54,919 nucleotides of DNA from positions 1-54,919 of IMG/VR virus record IMGVR_UViG_3300029915_000036; one strand, given 5' to 3'. Position 1 is the first letter of the stretch; each line of letters starts with the position of its first letter. Source of the stretch: a virus. The notes under the pieces are model-generated. The model worked only from the letters and a program-made list of their open reading frames with translations, was not told the origin of the DNA and ran no database searches. Of the stretch, positions 13,875-21,629 are shown piece by piece. A program made the translations under genes and the position numbers.

Positions 13875-14391
13875 CGCCGGCGTAGATGTTGGACAGCGCC
13901 TGACAATCCAAGGCCCGGCGGTAGAGGCCGGGATATTTCGCCTGATAGCCAAGGTCGTTGTAGTAGGCCGCGCGCAAGCCATAGACCTTGGCTATGAGCG
14001 TGGCCGGCGTGAACGTGTTGAGGGTGGCGATGGTTTGCTGATCCAGCACGCCGGTCAAGCCAGCGCCAATGGCGGACTGGATTTCCGCCGCGGCGCCACC
14101 GCTCGTCCATGTCCAGTCAATGATGGAGATGGCCACGCCCGGCAGCATCGAAGGCGCAAACTGACGATCCCAGAACCACACCAGCGCCAGCCTCATTGCC
14201 TGATCCTGGGTCAGCGCTGAGAAGGTTGCCACATCAGTTGCGACGCAGCCGCCGTAGAGTTGTGCCACGCGCCACGTCGGATAGGTCCAGCCCCAGTGCG
14301 TAGCGCCCGCGCCGTCGTTAGTGCTGTCGTTGGCGCTGCCGTCGTTGTTCGGCAGTTGCACGAACTGCCACCACACGTCGAAATTGTCCAT
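13867..14391 (-). CDS. GH108-like endolysin with atypical active site
   Basis: A 174-residue protein. Residues 14-40 align with the GH108 entry region (DSTNDGAGATHWGWTYPTW against the usual D..GG.T..GIT), and residues 60-130 match its C-terminal half (LTQDQAMRLALVWFWDRQF, then IIDWTWTSG, AIQ-type helix, GVLDQQTIATLN), including the peptidoglycan-binding-type end. GH108 enzymes are phage muramidases. The EGG motif that carries the catalytic Glu is not seen; QLPNNDG occupies that place. It may be catalytically altered or use another residue. Last gene of the long leftward unit, downstream of the spike and holin genes. Confidence 0.6.
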   Translation of the reverse strand: MDNFDVWWQFVQLPNNDGSANDSTNDGAGATHWGWTYPTWRVAQLYGGCVATDVATFSALTQDQAMRLALVWFWDRQFAPSMLPGVAISIIDWTWTSGGAAAEIQSAIGAGLTGVLDQQTIATLNTFTPATLIAKVYGLRAAYYNDLGYQAKYPGLYRRALDCQALSNIYAGVT

Positions 14392-14396
14392 AAAAC

Positions 14397-16250
14397 CTAC
14401 TGAACGAGGGTGTTGAGGATACCGACAAGCATGCTGGTGATGATGGCGTGCCCCAGATCATTGGGATGGATCTGGTCGGAATAGTAATACGTCAGATTGG
14501 TGTTGGCCCCTGCCGGCCCGATCTGGGGGTTGGCGGCGATATCGCAGATCGCGACAGCCCCCGCCGCCAGCGCGCCAGCGCGGATCAGGCTGTTGTAGAT
14601 GATGCGGAACGGCTCGACGCTGTTCCTGGGCAGCATCGTCATCACAATAACCTTCCATCCCGTCGCGGCTGCGGCGGCGATGTAAGCCTGACAGTATCCC
14701 CACGTCGTCACCGCCGCCGCCCCAGCGGCGGCATCGTTGGTGCCGCCCAGCAGCACCAGGAAGTTCTGCCCTGCGGCGGCGTTGTACAGCGGGGCAATGA
14801 TGGTCGGGTAGTTGGTTTGCAGGGTCTGCATGGTCTGCCCTGACACGCCGGTATTGTAGGCCCGCAACGGCATTGGCGCCTGCTCGGGAACCAGGGACGA
14901 GAAGCCGAACCAGCCGAGGCCGTTGACGCCCACCGTCATGCTGTCGCCGTCAAACAGGATGGTGCTGGCGATGTACTGCGGCGCCAGGCCGAACGTGTTG
15001 TAGCAGGAGCCGGCAACCGCTGTGCGCATCGCCGCGGTCAGGCCGTAGCCGTAGACCATGACCGCGAGCAGATCGCCGTTGAGCTGATTGCCGGTGGCTA
15101 CCGCACTGTTGCCGATCAGACCGCCGGTGATGGTCTGCGTGCTGGTGTTGGTGAAAGCAGTCCCGTTGCTTTCGTTGATCCACAGCGAGGCGCCGCCGGC
15201 GCCGCTAAGCGATGTGCCGATGAAGACGCTCGGCTCGTGATCGCCCGGCTGGAGGGCCGAGACGTTGGTATCGGTGGTGAAGTCGGCGCCGGCGGCGCCC
15301 GCCAGGATGTTGGCGGAGAAATACAGGCCCGCCTGATGCGATGTGCCAGCCTCAACCAGCGTGGCATTCAACGCCCGGCTTGAGGTGAGCCGGCCGACTG
15401 CCACCAGGGCCAGCGCCGGGTGCGTGAGCGACACGCCGATTGGCATAGTCAGAGACTTGACCACCGTGCTCTGCTGACCGTCAAAACAGAGGCTCATGTG
15501 GCCGTTTATGCTGTTGCGGTAGATCCACGGCATGTTGGCCACCGTCGCCTGTGTGGCGTCGTAGCCGTTGCCGCTTTGGTCGTACCAGGTGGTGACCTGG
15601 GCCGCGAGTCCGGCGCCCGTGGCGCTGGAGAGGTAGAGGCTCAGCGTGGCAACATCGAGCAGTCCCGCGCTGGTAAAACCAACGTTGAACTGAAAATTGT
15701 CGTACTGGCGGTTAACCTTGATGCAGTTGCCGCCATAGGATTTCCGCAGCAGCACCATGCCATAACAGGCCACCGGCGCGGTCGAGAGCATGTCGCCCGG
15801 CAGCGCCAGGAAGGGAAACTCGGTCACCGCCCACACCGCCTGCCCGGCAGTGTTTGAGGTGTTGGTGTAGGCAATGTTGGTGGCGGTGTTCAGCCAGAGC
15901 GCGCCAACCGGGTAGCCGTGCGCCACGTCATCGAGGGGGCCGGGGTTGCGGGTTGCCGCTCCGCGGAACCCGCCGCCGAGGTTGAGCGGCGCCATAACGG
16001 TGCGTATCCAGCGCCCGACCGAGACGCCGGTGACCTGAAAAACGCTGGCGCCGTTGTCAGCGAGCGTTGAGGTGGCATTCCAGTAATAAGCCCCCGCGCC
16101 AGCGTCACCGGGAGCATCGATGCCAACGCAGTAGACCAGCGAGTTGGCCGGCGCGTTACTTAGCGTGCGCAAGGTCGGCGCGAGGAAGCCGCCCTGGATG
16201 AAGCCGGACGGTGAGGCTGTGAACCCGGTGGAGTACGCGGGAAGCGCCAT
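14397..16250 (-). CDS. Tail spike: AbfB/LamG-like module plus SGNH hydrolase
   Basis: A 617-residue protein without signal peptide. The N-terminal 130 residues look like a spike head-binding and linker region (QGGFLAPTLRTLSNAPANSL, GRWIRTV). Residues about 165-420 resemble an AbfB-catalytic or LamG-like sandwich (VLLRKSYGGNCIKVNR, VTTWYDQSGNGYDATQA). Residues about 430-617 are an SGNH esterase: FDGDSMTVG with the nucleophile Ser near 437, GGTND near 502-506, and DQIHPND with Asp 592 and His 595. Such enzymes remove acetyl groups from surface polysaccharides during adsorption. Its start overlaps the holin stop, placing it between holin and endolysin. Confidence 0.75.
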   Translation of the reverse strand: MALPAYSTGFTASPSGFIQGGFLAPTLRTLSNAPANSLVYCVGIDAPGDAGAGAYYWNATSTLADNGASVFQVTGVSVGRWIRTVMAPLNLGGGFRGAATRNPGPLDDVAHGYPVGALWLNTATNIAYTNTSNTAGQAVWAVTEFPFLALPGDMLSTAPVACYGMVLLRKSYGGNCIKVNRQYDNFQFNVGFTSAGLLDVATLSLYLSSATGAGLAAQVTTWYDQSGNGYDATQATVANMPWIYRNSINGHMSLCFDGQQSTVVKSLTMPIGVSLTHPALALVAVGRLTSSRALNATLVEAGTSHQAGLYFSANILAGAAGADFTTDTNVSALQPGDHEPSVFIGTSLSGAGGASLWINESNGTAFTNTSTQTITGGLIGNSAVATGNQLNGDLLAVMVYGYGLTAAMRTAVAGSCYNTFGLAPQYIASTILFDGDSMTVGVNGLGWFGFSSLVPEQAPMPLRAYNTGVSGQTMQTLQTNYPTIIAPLYNAAAGQNFLVLLGGTNDAAAGAAAVTTWGYCQAYIAAAAATGWKVIVMTMLPRNSVEPFRIIYNSLIRAGALAAGAVAICDIAANPQIGPAGANTNLTYYYSDQIHPNDLGHAIITSMLVGILNTLVQ

Positions 16251-16465
16251 TACGCCGCCGGCGGCGTCGTAGACGGAATCCAGGCCGAGACGTAATGCAC
16301 GAAGGCCCCGAGCAGCACGGTCAGCGCCGCCGCCACCTCAGCCGGCATGGCGATGCCTTTGCTGGCCAGAAGCCAGGCAAAAACGACCACGGCTGCCGCC
16401 GCGCTGGAGTTGCTGGCGGCCGATGTAGAGAGCGTTGTGGTGTTTGTGTTCACGGAATCTGCCAT
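16250..16465 (-). CDS. Holin-like membrane protein
   Basis: Start at ATG 16465, which overlaps the last codons of the sedolisin gene. The 71-residue product has a polar Thr/Ser head, a first hydrophobic helix (AAAAVVVFAWLLASKGI), a short turn with Pro, a second helix (VAAALTVLLGAFVHYVSAWI) and a short tail, the layout of a class II phage holin. Holins form the inner-membrane lesion that times lysis. Its place beside the endolysin gene supports this. Confidence 0.65.
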   Translation of the reverse strand: MADSVNTNTTTLSTSAASNSSAAAAVVVFAWLLASKGIAMPAEVAAALTVLLGAFVHYVSAWIPSTTPPAA

Positions 16466-17472
16466 TTGTGCGCAATCGGCGTTCCAAGCCCGGTGCATGG
16501 ATCTGGACCGATGCGCGCAGCATAGACGCCGTTGCTGCCCGAAGTCACATCATTGAACCAGCTTTTGTTGCGGAAAAACTCAGCACCCAGCAGGCCCGGC
16601 TTGTCGCTCAGCGCGGCGACCAGGCCGGCATAGAGCGGGGCCACGGCGGAGGTGCCGCCAAAGACCTGCTCCTGGCCGTCGAGCACGATGATGTAGCCAG
16701 TGTCGGGATCGGCGTTCGCTGCAACGTCCGGCACCATCCGGCCCAGACCCTTGGGGCCGACAGGCGCCCCGAGCTGCCACGTCTGGCGCGGGAAGTAGAC
16801 AGAATAGCCGCCGCCGGTTCCTTCGCCATTGGCGCGGCCTGGGTTGTTGTTCCACACCGCCTCAGAGCCGCCAACCGGGATGCTGGTGCCGCCGCAGCCG
16901 ATGATGTGCGGGCAGCAGGCCGGGCAGTCCACTGAGGGCTGGGAATTGCCATCGTCCGCGTCGTTGTCGCCGGCCGCGGCGAACACCGCCATGCCGACAG
17001 TACCGGCAACCATCGCGGTATCGTTCATGTCCTGGCACGCCGGCTTGCCCCAGCTTTCTTCGGGCGCGCCCCAGGAAATCGAGCAGACCGAGCAGCCGTC
17101 GACGGACGCGCGATGCACCGCCTCGGCGATGTTCTGCGCCCAGTAGATGCGGATGTTGGCGGGGCGGCCCGTGGCGACAGCGAAAGCGCCGCCGGCTACC
17201 TGAATGTCGAGAGCAACTTCACCATCCGCGTCTCCGCCGGGGGTGTTCTTGGTGCCGTCCACCGAAACGTCCGTAATCGACGGCGCGGGCAGGCCCATGG
17301 CGGCGAAAGCCGCCGTGACATCGGCCCGGTTCCAGCCGCCGCCCAGCTCAACGATCGCGATGGCGCCAGTGCCCGGCGCATTGGCGGGCCAGCCATAGGC
17401 CGCGCAAAGCTTGGGTATGGACCAGGGGCTTGAAGGCGATGCGCGCTTTTTGATGTAGGTGTGGAATTTCAT
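16450..17472 (-). CDS. Sedolisin (S53) serine-carboxyl peptidase, prodomain-less
   Basis: A 340-residue protein equal to a bare sedolisin catalytic domain. It opens with PWSIPKLCAAYGWP, the usual first segment of mature kumamolisin-type enzymes, followed by IAIVELGGGW. Catalytic residues are all present: Glu85 and Asp89 (GEVALDIQ), the oxyanion Asp169 (AAAGDND) and the nucleophile Ser275 (FGGTSAVAPL). The calcium loop NDVTSGSNG ... DPCTGLG is at the end. Sedolisins are acid-active endopeptidases normally made with a long propeptide and secreted; neither propeptide nor signal peptide is seen here. Preceded by ggggaaccc as ribosome-binding site and overlapping the holin gene, so it may act at lysis or in the virion. 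Confidence 0.88.
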   Translation of the reverse strand: MKFHTYIKKRASPSSPWSIPKLCAAYGWPANAPGTGAIAIVELGGGWNRADVTAAFAAMGLPAPSITDVSVDGTKNTPGGDADGEVALDIQVAGGAFAVATGRPANIRIYWAQNIAEAVHRASVDGCSVCSISWGAPEESWGKPACQDMNDTAMVAGTVGMAVFAAAGDNDADDGNSQPSVDCPACCPHIIGCGGTSIPVGGSEAVWNNNPGRANGEGTGGGYSVYFPRQTWQLGAPVGPKGLGRMVPDVAANADPDTGYIIVLDGQEQVFGGTSAVAPLYAGLVAALSDKPGLLGAEFFRNKSWFNDVTSGSNGVYAARIGPDPCTGLGTPIAHKWQIP

Positions 17473-17484
17473 GGGTTCCCCGTC

Positions 17485-17562
17485 TTACCGAAAGATCGCC
17501 GCCGTGGCGGCCCCGAACAGAAACCAGACAAACAGGACAAGGCAGAGCTTGGTGCGATTCAC
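17485..17562 (-). CDS. Tiny membrane peptide (25 aa)
   Basis: GTG at 17562 overlaps the previous stop (GTGA). The peptide is a basic head (NRTK) plus one hydrophobic helix (LCLVLFVWFLFGAATAAIF). Its position between a membrane protein and the sedolisin/holin genes fits a lysis-cassette accessory peptide. A longer frame exists upstream but overlaps the neighbour. Confidence 0.45.
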   Translation of the reverse strand: MNRTKLCLVLFVWFLFGAATAAIFR

Positions 17563-17816
17563 TTTATCCCCAGGCCATGCCCCAGCAGCCAGCCGCCGAT
17601 GGTAGTGGCAATTGCGCCGAACAGGGCAGCAATCGCAGATAAACTTAGCGCCGAACGGAATGCCCGCTGTTTTTGTACGAATTCCCGGTGCTCCGTTATC
17701 CACGATTGGTTGTCTCTAAATTGCTTCAGTGATGTATCATTTTCTATATCAACGCCAAGGCGGAGGAGGGCTTCGCGTATTTCTGTTCGTGTCTCCTGGC
17801 GCCCTGGTATCGGCAA
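17559..17816 (-). CDS. Small membrane protein, possible second holin
   Basis: An 85-residue protein. A charged helical N-terminal half (TEIREALLRLGVDIEND, FRDNQSWITEHREFVQKQRA) is followed by one hydrophobic helix with small residues (IAALFGAIATTIGGWLLG). This is the layout of several phage holin or antiholin-like proteins with a cytoplasmic domain and a C-terminal membrane helix. Role inferred from neighbours only. Confidence 0.5.
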   Translation of the reverse strand: MPIPGRQETRTEIREALLRLGVDIENDTSLKQFRDNQSWITEHREFVQKQRAFRSALSLSAIAALFGAIATTIGGWLLGHGLGIK

Positions 17817-17829
17817 TTAGAACTCTGGG

Positions 17830-18132
17830 TTACGGTGATTTTGCGGGTGGCGGCGCAAAGCGGCTTGCGTGCGCTCCGTTGCCCTGCGGCTCGGTCGATG
17901 GCGCGGCATCTTCACTGCCCGCCGGCTTGCCCATTTGCGCCAGTTGCTCTTTCAGCTTCGTGTTCTCAGTTGTCAGTTCCGTGATCTTATCACGCTGCAT
18001 GTCGATCTGCCCCAGGGCAGAAGACAGGTTGGAAGCGAGAGAATTGGTAAACTGGAGCTGCGATGGGGTCTGGTCGGCGAAGGCTGGCGCCGAAAGCGCC
18101 AGCAGCGCGCCGAGGGCGATAACTTTCTTCAT
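17830..18132 (-). CDS. Periplasmic coiled-coil protein
   Basis: A 100-residue protein with a textbook signal peptide (MKKVIALGALLALSAPAFA), then a helix with heptad-like spacing (IDMQRDKITELTTENTKLKE) and a Pro-rich tail. It is preceded by aaggaccgaaccgt. A periplasmic coiled coil inside a lysis-gene cluster could act like a spanin component, but there is no lipobox Cys and no membrane anchor, so this is only a suggestion. Confidence 0.55.
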   Translation of the reverse strand: MKKVIALGALLALSAPAFADQTPSQLQFTNSLASNLSSALGQIDMQRDKITELTTENTKLKEQLAQMGKPAGSEDAAPSTEPQGNGAHASRFAPPPAKSP

Positions 18133-18230
18133 ACGGTTCGGTCCTTGTGGTGGGCGCCAGTAGCGCCCGGCGTTGGAGTTGATTTGCGGGCAGCCGGAAT
18201 CCGCCGATCGATATAGTGAAAATCCGTCAT
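18129..18230 (-). CDS. Possible small basic protein (33 aa)
   Basis: ATG at 18230 begins a 33-codon frame (MTDFHYIDRRIPAARKS and on) whose TGA overlaps the ATG of the coiled-coil gene (ATGA). It fills the interval between two genes and its DNA contains the small hairpin gggcgc-cagta-gcgccc (18152-18168). Supported by coupling only. Confidence 0.35.
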   Translation of the reverse strand: MTDFHYIDRRIPAARKSTPTPGATGAHHKDRTV

Positions 18231-18240
18231 GTCCACAACG

Positions 18241-18837
18241 TCACGGGTTCACGGCGGCGGTCGTCTGTGGGGCAAAAATCGTCGCTATATCCGTAGAGGT
18301 AAACAGGCCGGATGACACCATTTCGGCCGAGACGGGGGCCAGCAACGATCCTTCGAGGTCGATCGGCCCGGCTACAAGGGCATTGTAATTCGTGTTGAAC
18401 GTGGAATGCGTGCCCCTGTAGGTGTTGAGGGCGTTGGTTTGCGCAGTCGTGAGGCGGCTTCCCACAAGCGCCACGGGCAGGATGTCGGGTAGTTGCGTGC
18501 CAACCTGGGCGCGCGTTTGCAGCGCCGCAATTTGGTTCGCCGTCAGATTGAAGCTCTTGCCGTTTGGCAGGGACAGGTGCTCGCCCTGATATACATCGCC
18601 CGAGTGAATCACGATGGCGCTATTCCCATTGACCAGCGTGATGATCGGGTAGTTGAACTGGGTGATCTGCGCCGGGTCACAACTCGGCTGGGGCGTGCAT
18701 TGCACCGCTTGCCATGCGCTTGCACTGAGGGCCTGTGCCGTCGCGAGGCTGGGGAAGCTGGCATATCGCAGGCTGGCGTCCTGGGCAAGCCCCGGAACGG
18801 TCAGCAGGACCAGGATGATTAGGGCGCGAATTAGCAT
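18241..18837 (-). CDS. Secreted hypothetical protein (198 aa)
   Basis: Start at ATG 18837, overlapping the last codons of the upstream gene. The first 19 residues form a signal peptide (IRALIILVLLTVPGLAQ). The mature part contains YPIITLVNGNSAIVIHSGD and SFNLTANQIAALQTRAQVG, suggesting a mixed alpha/beta domain. Two Cys (QCTPQPSCD) may form a disulfide. No family is assigned. One of a series of exported proteins in this region. Confidence 0.6.
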   Translation of the reverse strand: MLIRALIILVLLTVPGLAQDASLRYASFPSLATAQALSASAWQAVQCTPQPSCDPAQITQFNYPIITLVNGNSAIVIHSGDVYQGEHLSLPNGKSFNLTANQIAALQTRAQVGTQLPDILPVALVGSRLTTAQTNALNTYRGTHSTFNTNYNALVAGPIDLEGSLLAPVSAEMVSSGLFTSTDIATIFAPQTTAAVNP

Positions 18838-19946
18838 GATGTCGCGGTGCCCCAGTAGGTGAATTGCTGATGGCACATGGAGGTCTGGTTGCCGGAAGTA
18901 AACCCGGTAGGCCACAACCCAGTTTCCGATAGGTATCCAACAAGAGCTTGACTATATGAGGCGGGATTGTCCCCAATGGCTATTTGAGTTCCAGTTGCTG
19001 CTGTATTAACGTTTATAGTAGTAACTGTCCCATCTACATTAAATGGGCTTGATGCACCATTCATAACACCAGAAACAGAATGTAATACTCCGTCTGATAC
19101 ACCTGTTATATTGGTTCTCGTTCCACAGAAGCCATATACAGCGTTTGCTGTAGAATCCCATCCGAGATCGCAGTTTGAACCTGCTAAAAATGTTGACATA
19201 GCGATATTGATAGCGGAAAAGTTCGCTTTTCTGTTCCCTACATACGAAAATGTAATAGGTTGGGCATGGGTTGATATTGTTCCCGATACAAGCTTTTGAG
19301 CGCCGTTGAAGTAGAAACAAGGCAAGGCAGAAGCGCACGACAATAATACCTGCGGCTGGCTGCCCGATGTGGCCTGTGTGATATGAATAGTATTCCCACT
19401 TTGATCATAAGCTTCAGTAGCAAATAGCGCCACCTGAAACGTCAGCGTCGTGGCCGTGCCGATAGTTCCGCAACTAGTTGTGGTGCCTGCTATGGAAATC
19501 GTCGCAGTTGTCGATCCGTTCGTCGCCGTCACTACGCAAGGTACAGTGATGCCAGTTCCCGTTACCGGATCATTCACGTGGATCGTAGCACTGGCACCCG
19601 AGCAAGTGGCGCTAGTGCCAGAAACGGTGCAACTTGCCGTGGCATCTGTCCCGGCGAAGCTCGAGGCCGTCGCAGTGTCCAGGTTGCCATTGCTCAGAAT
19701 GACAATGTTGCTGGTGCTGTTGTCGCTCGCCCGCCGGATGTTGATGGCGTTGTTACTGCCGGTGGCGTAAGCCGCGTTGTATCCTCTGAGGCCGTACCAG
19801 GCGGTAGCACCAGATACCACGTCGCCTGGACCCTGATACCCCCCACCTCCAGAACAAACAGCCGGTTGGCAGCCCGCCCCGGTAGTTAGGAGTTGCGCCG
19901 ACGCGGGGCACGTCAGCAGTAACAGCAGAGCGAGCCAGCGCAGCAT
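18831..19946 (-). CDS. Secreted AbfB-like protein with inserted Ig-like segment
   Basis: Start at ATG 19946, giving a signal peptide (LRWLALLLLLTCPASAQ). Residues about 45-100 match the AbfB-catalytic pattern (AWYGLRGYNAAYATGSNN, INIRRASDNSTSNIV, LDTATASSFAG). The pattern is interrupted by about 70 Thr/Ala/Ser-rich residues with paired Cys, and resumes with EAYDQSGNTIHITQATSG and PCFYFNGAQKL. The DNA over about 18960-19330, coding for the C-terminal third, is visibly AT-richer than its surroundings, which suggests a recently acquired block. Probably an exported carbohydrate-binding protein; catalytic activity is not shown. Confidence 0.6.
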   Translation of the reverse strand: MLRWLALLLLLTCPASAQLLTTGAGCQPAVCSGGGGYQGPGDVVSGATAWYGLRGYNAAYATGSNNAINIRRASDNSTSNIVILSNGNLDTATASSFAGTDATASCTVSGTSATCSGASATIHVNDPVTGTGITVPCVVTATNGSTTATISIAGTTTSCGTIGTATTLTFQVALFATEAYDQSGNTIHITQATSGSQPQVLLSCASALPCFYFNGAQKLVSGTISTHAQPITFSYVGNRKANFSAINIAMSTFLAGSNCDLGWDSTANAVYGFCGTRTNITGVSDGVLHSVSGVMNGASSPFNVDGTVTTINVNTAATGTQIAIGDNPASYSQALVGYLSETGLWPTGFTSGNQTSMCHQQFTYWGTATSC

Positions 19947-19947
19947 G

Positions 19948-20964
19948 TCACGAACCCTTGTAGCCTGACGCATTGCAATACAGCGTCGTGGTCGCGGAAC
20001 CAGCCTGGATATACAGCGCCGTGTTCGCCGTCATGTTGTTCACGCCGCCGATCGGCACGGGGAACGTGTGCGTAAAGCCGCCGCCCGTAGGCGCCGCAAC
20101 GCCTTCCCATATGGTCGTCCCGCCCGATCCATTCTGAAACAAAACCGTCGTTAGCGTGGACCCTGAGTTGAAGCACGAGACTGCGGTTATGTAGAGGTAG
20201 AGGTTCGCACCCGGCGCAGCCACGAGAGACGTTGACGATGTGCCGGTGACGGATACCGTGCCGCCGACAAAGTTCTCCTTGTTGGCATATGGGGAAACGA
20301 TCAGCCGCCCCACGAGGTCAGATGCCAGCCCAACAGCCTGCCCGTTCGTTACCGCTGTCTGTTCCGCGTTCTGCGCCCTGCCGCCGTTGAGGATCGGATT
20401 GCCCGATACGCTCGCTCCGGACGCCGCAAGACCGCCGACATTGGCGAGAAGGTTCGCCGCTGTGCTCTGAACCACAGTGGCGTTGAGGTTCCCCGCCGTT
20501 GCCTGCGACACCTGAACCGGCGTCATGGAGGCAATACCCTGAACCGTCAGCACCCCGCTTGCCGCCGTTCCGGCGCTGCCACTTCCGGTTGCCAGCACCT
20601 TTAGGTTCTTGGAGCCGTCAACCTGCAACTGATCCCATGTCGTGCCGTTGAAGCCATAGAGCCATGCGTTCGTCTTGCCGTTCGTGCTCGACGTGGCAAC
20701 GCCGGACGATGCGTTGCTAGCGGTTCCGCCAGCACATCCGACGACGCAGTTGACATCCAGATTACCGTTTACACCGTCAGTGCTCGCGCCCGTCAGGTTC
20801 CCGCCGAATACAAAGCCTGATGCCGTTCCCGCCGTTGGAAAACTCGCACCGAAATTCGATGATGTGCCGCCCGATGCGCCTGCTGGACTGCCCGGAACCG
20901 GCTGCGCATGAGCAACGCCACCCATGAACAGAAAGACCGTCAAAAGCCTGATAAGGCGGGTCAA
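19948..20964 (-). CDS. Secreted fibre-like protein with repeated module
   Basis: Start proposed at TTG 20964, which overlaps the previous stop (TTGA) and gives a signal peptide (LTRLIRLLTVFLFMGGVAHAQ-type, hydrophobic core then AHAQ); no ATG provides one. The mature part opens with FGASFPTAGTASGFVFGGN and continues VNGNLDVNCVVGCAGG and WLYGFNGTTWDQLQVDGS, closely like a unit repeated in the 36405-38141 protein. The C-terminal 110 residues look like a small beta domain. Probably a fibre-like or surface-binding product. Confidence 0.6.
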   Translation of the reverse strand: MTRLIRLLTVFLFMGGVAHAQPVPGSPAGASGGTSSNFGASFPTAGTASGFVFGGNLTGASTDGVNGNLDVNCVVGCAGGTASNASSGVATSSTNGKTNAWLYGFNGTTWDQLQVDGSKNLKVLATGSGSAGTAASGVLTVQGIASMTPVQVSQATAGNLNATVVQSTAANLLANVGGLAASGASVSGNPILNGGRAQNAEQTAVTNGQAVGLASDLVGRLIVSPYANKENFVGGTVSVTGTSSTSLVAAPGANLYLYITAVSCFNSGSTLTTVLFQNGSGGTTIWEGVAAPTGGGFTHTFPVPIGGVNNMTANTALYIQAGSATTTLYCNASGYKGS

Positions 20965-21623
20965 CCCATATACTCCACCGTGTAGGCGGACGTGGAAGAC
21001 GTGCAGAAAATCGCGATGGATTCCGTGTGGCAGGTTGTCCCGTTCAGGTAATACGAACCGCCGTTGTTCGCTAACAGAATACCCTGCGTTGCCGATGGCG
21101 CGGCACATCCGAATGGATCAAGGTTGTTGTTCTTGACGATAACTTCTGGCGGATTGACGTAACCGAAGCCAGGATCGTCAATGACAACGGATGAGACGGC
21201 GCCGCCGGAAAGAACGAAATGCGCCTTGGCGGGCCGGTTGTATTTGGTTGTTCCCGTCGTAAGTCCCTGCGTGGCTAATCCCGATGGTGAATTAGCATCA
21301 GCAATGCCGCGCCCATCCCAAACCGAATTGACCACATAAGGCGCAAAACCGCCCTCAAACTGAATTGTTGGCGCCATGGTGTAACCAAATCCGGCGTTTA
21401 GCACCGTCACGGCCGTCACTGCGCCGCCTGATATCGTGGCAACGGCACGAGGGGGGCCATGATCAAGAAACATGTTCGACGCGGAGATGTTCATCACCAG
21501 AAGCATCGCCCTGGTTCTCGCCACGGGCAGAACCAACTGCGGCGTGCTGCCCGTCGTGATCGTGCCGTCCGCGCGTCGGGATGGGTGATAATCCCCTTGG
21601 TGGCGAGTGTTCGGAAGATACAT
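20961..21623 (-). CDS. Virion-associated protein with GFGYxxxP repeats
   Basis: A 220-residue protein. The N-terminal part (TPQLVLPVARTRAMLLVMNI) resembles small phage structural proteins. Two copies of the loop seen in the hub protein are present: NAGFGYTMAPTIQFEGG and DPGFGYVNPPEVIVKN. The end carries Cys residues (CHTESIAIFCTSS). Role as a minor structural or fibre-associated protein is inferred from shared repeats and location. Confidence 0.55.
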   Translation of the reverse strand: MYLPNTRHQGDYHPSRRADGTITTGSTPQLVLPVARTRAMLLVMNISASNMFLDHGPPRAVATISGGAVTAVTVLNAGFGYTMAPTIQFEGGFAPYVVNSVWDGRGIADANSPSGLATQGLTTGTTKYNRPAKAHFVLSGGAVSSVVIDDPGFGYVNPPEVIVKNNNLDPFGCAAPSATQGILLANNGGSYYLNGTTCHTESIAIFCTSSTSAYTVEYMG

Positions 21624-21629
21624 GCGATC

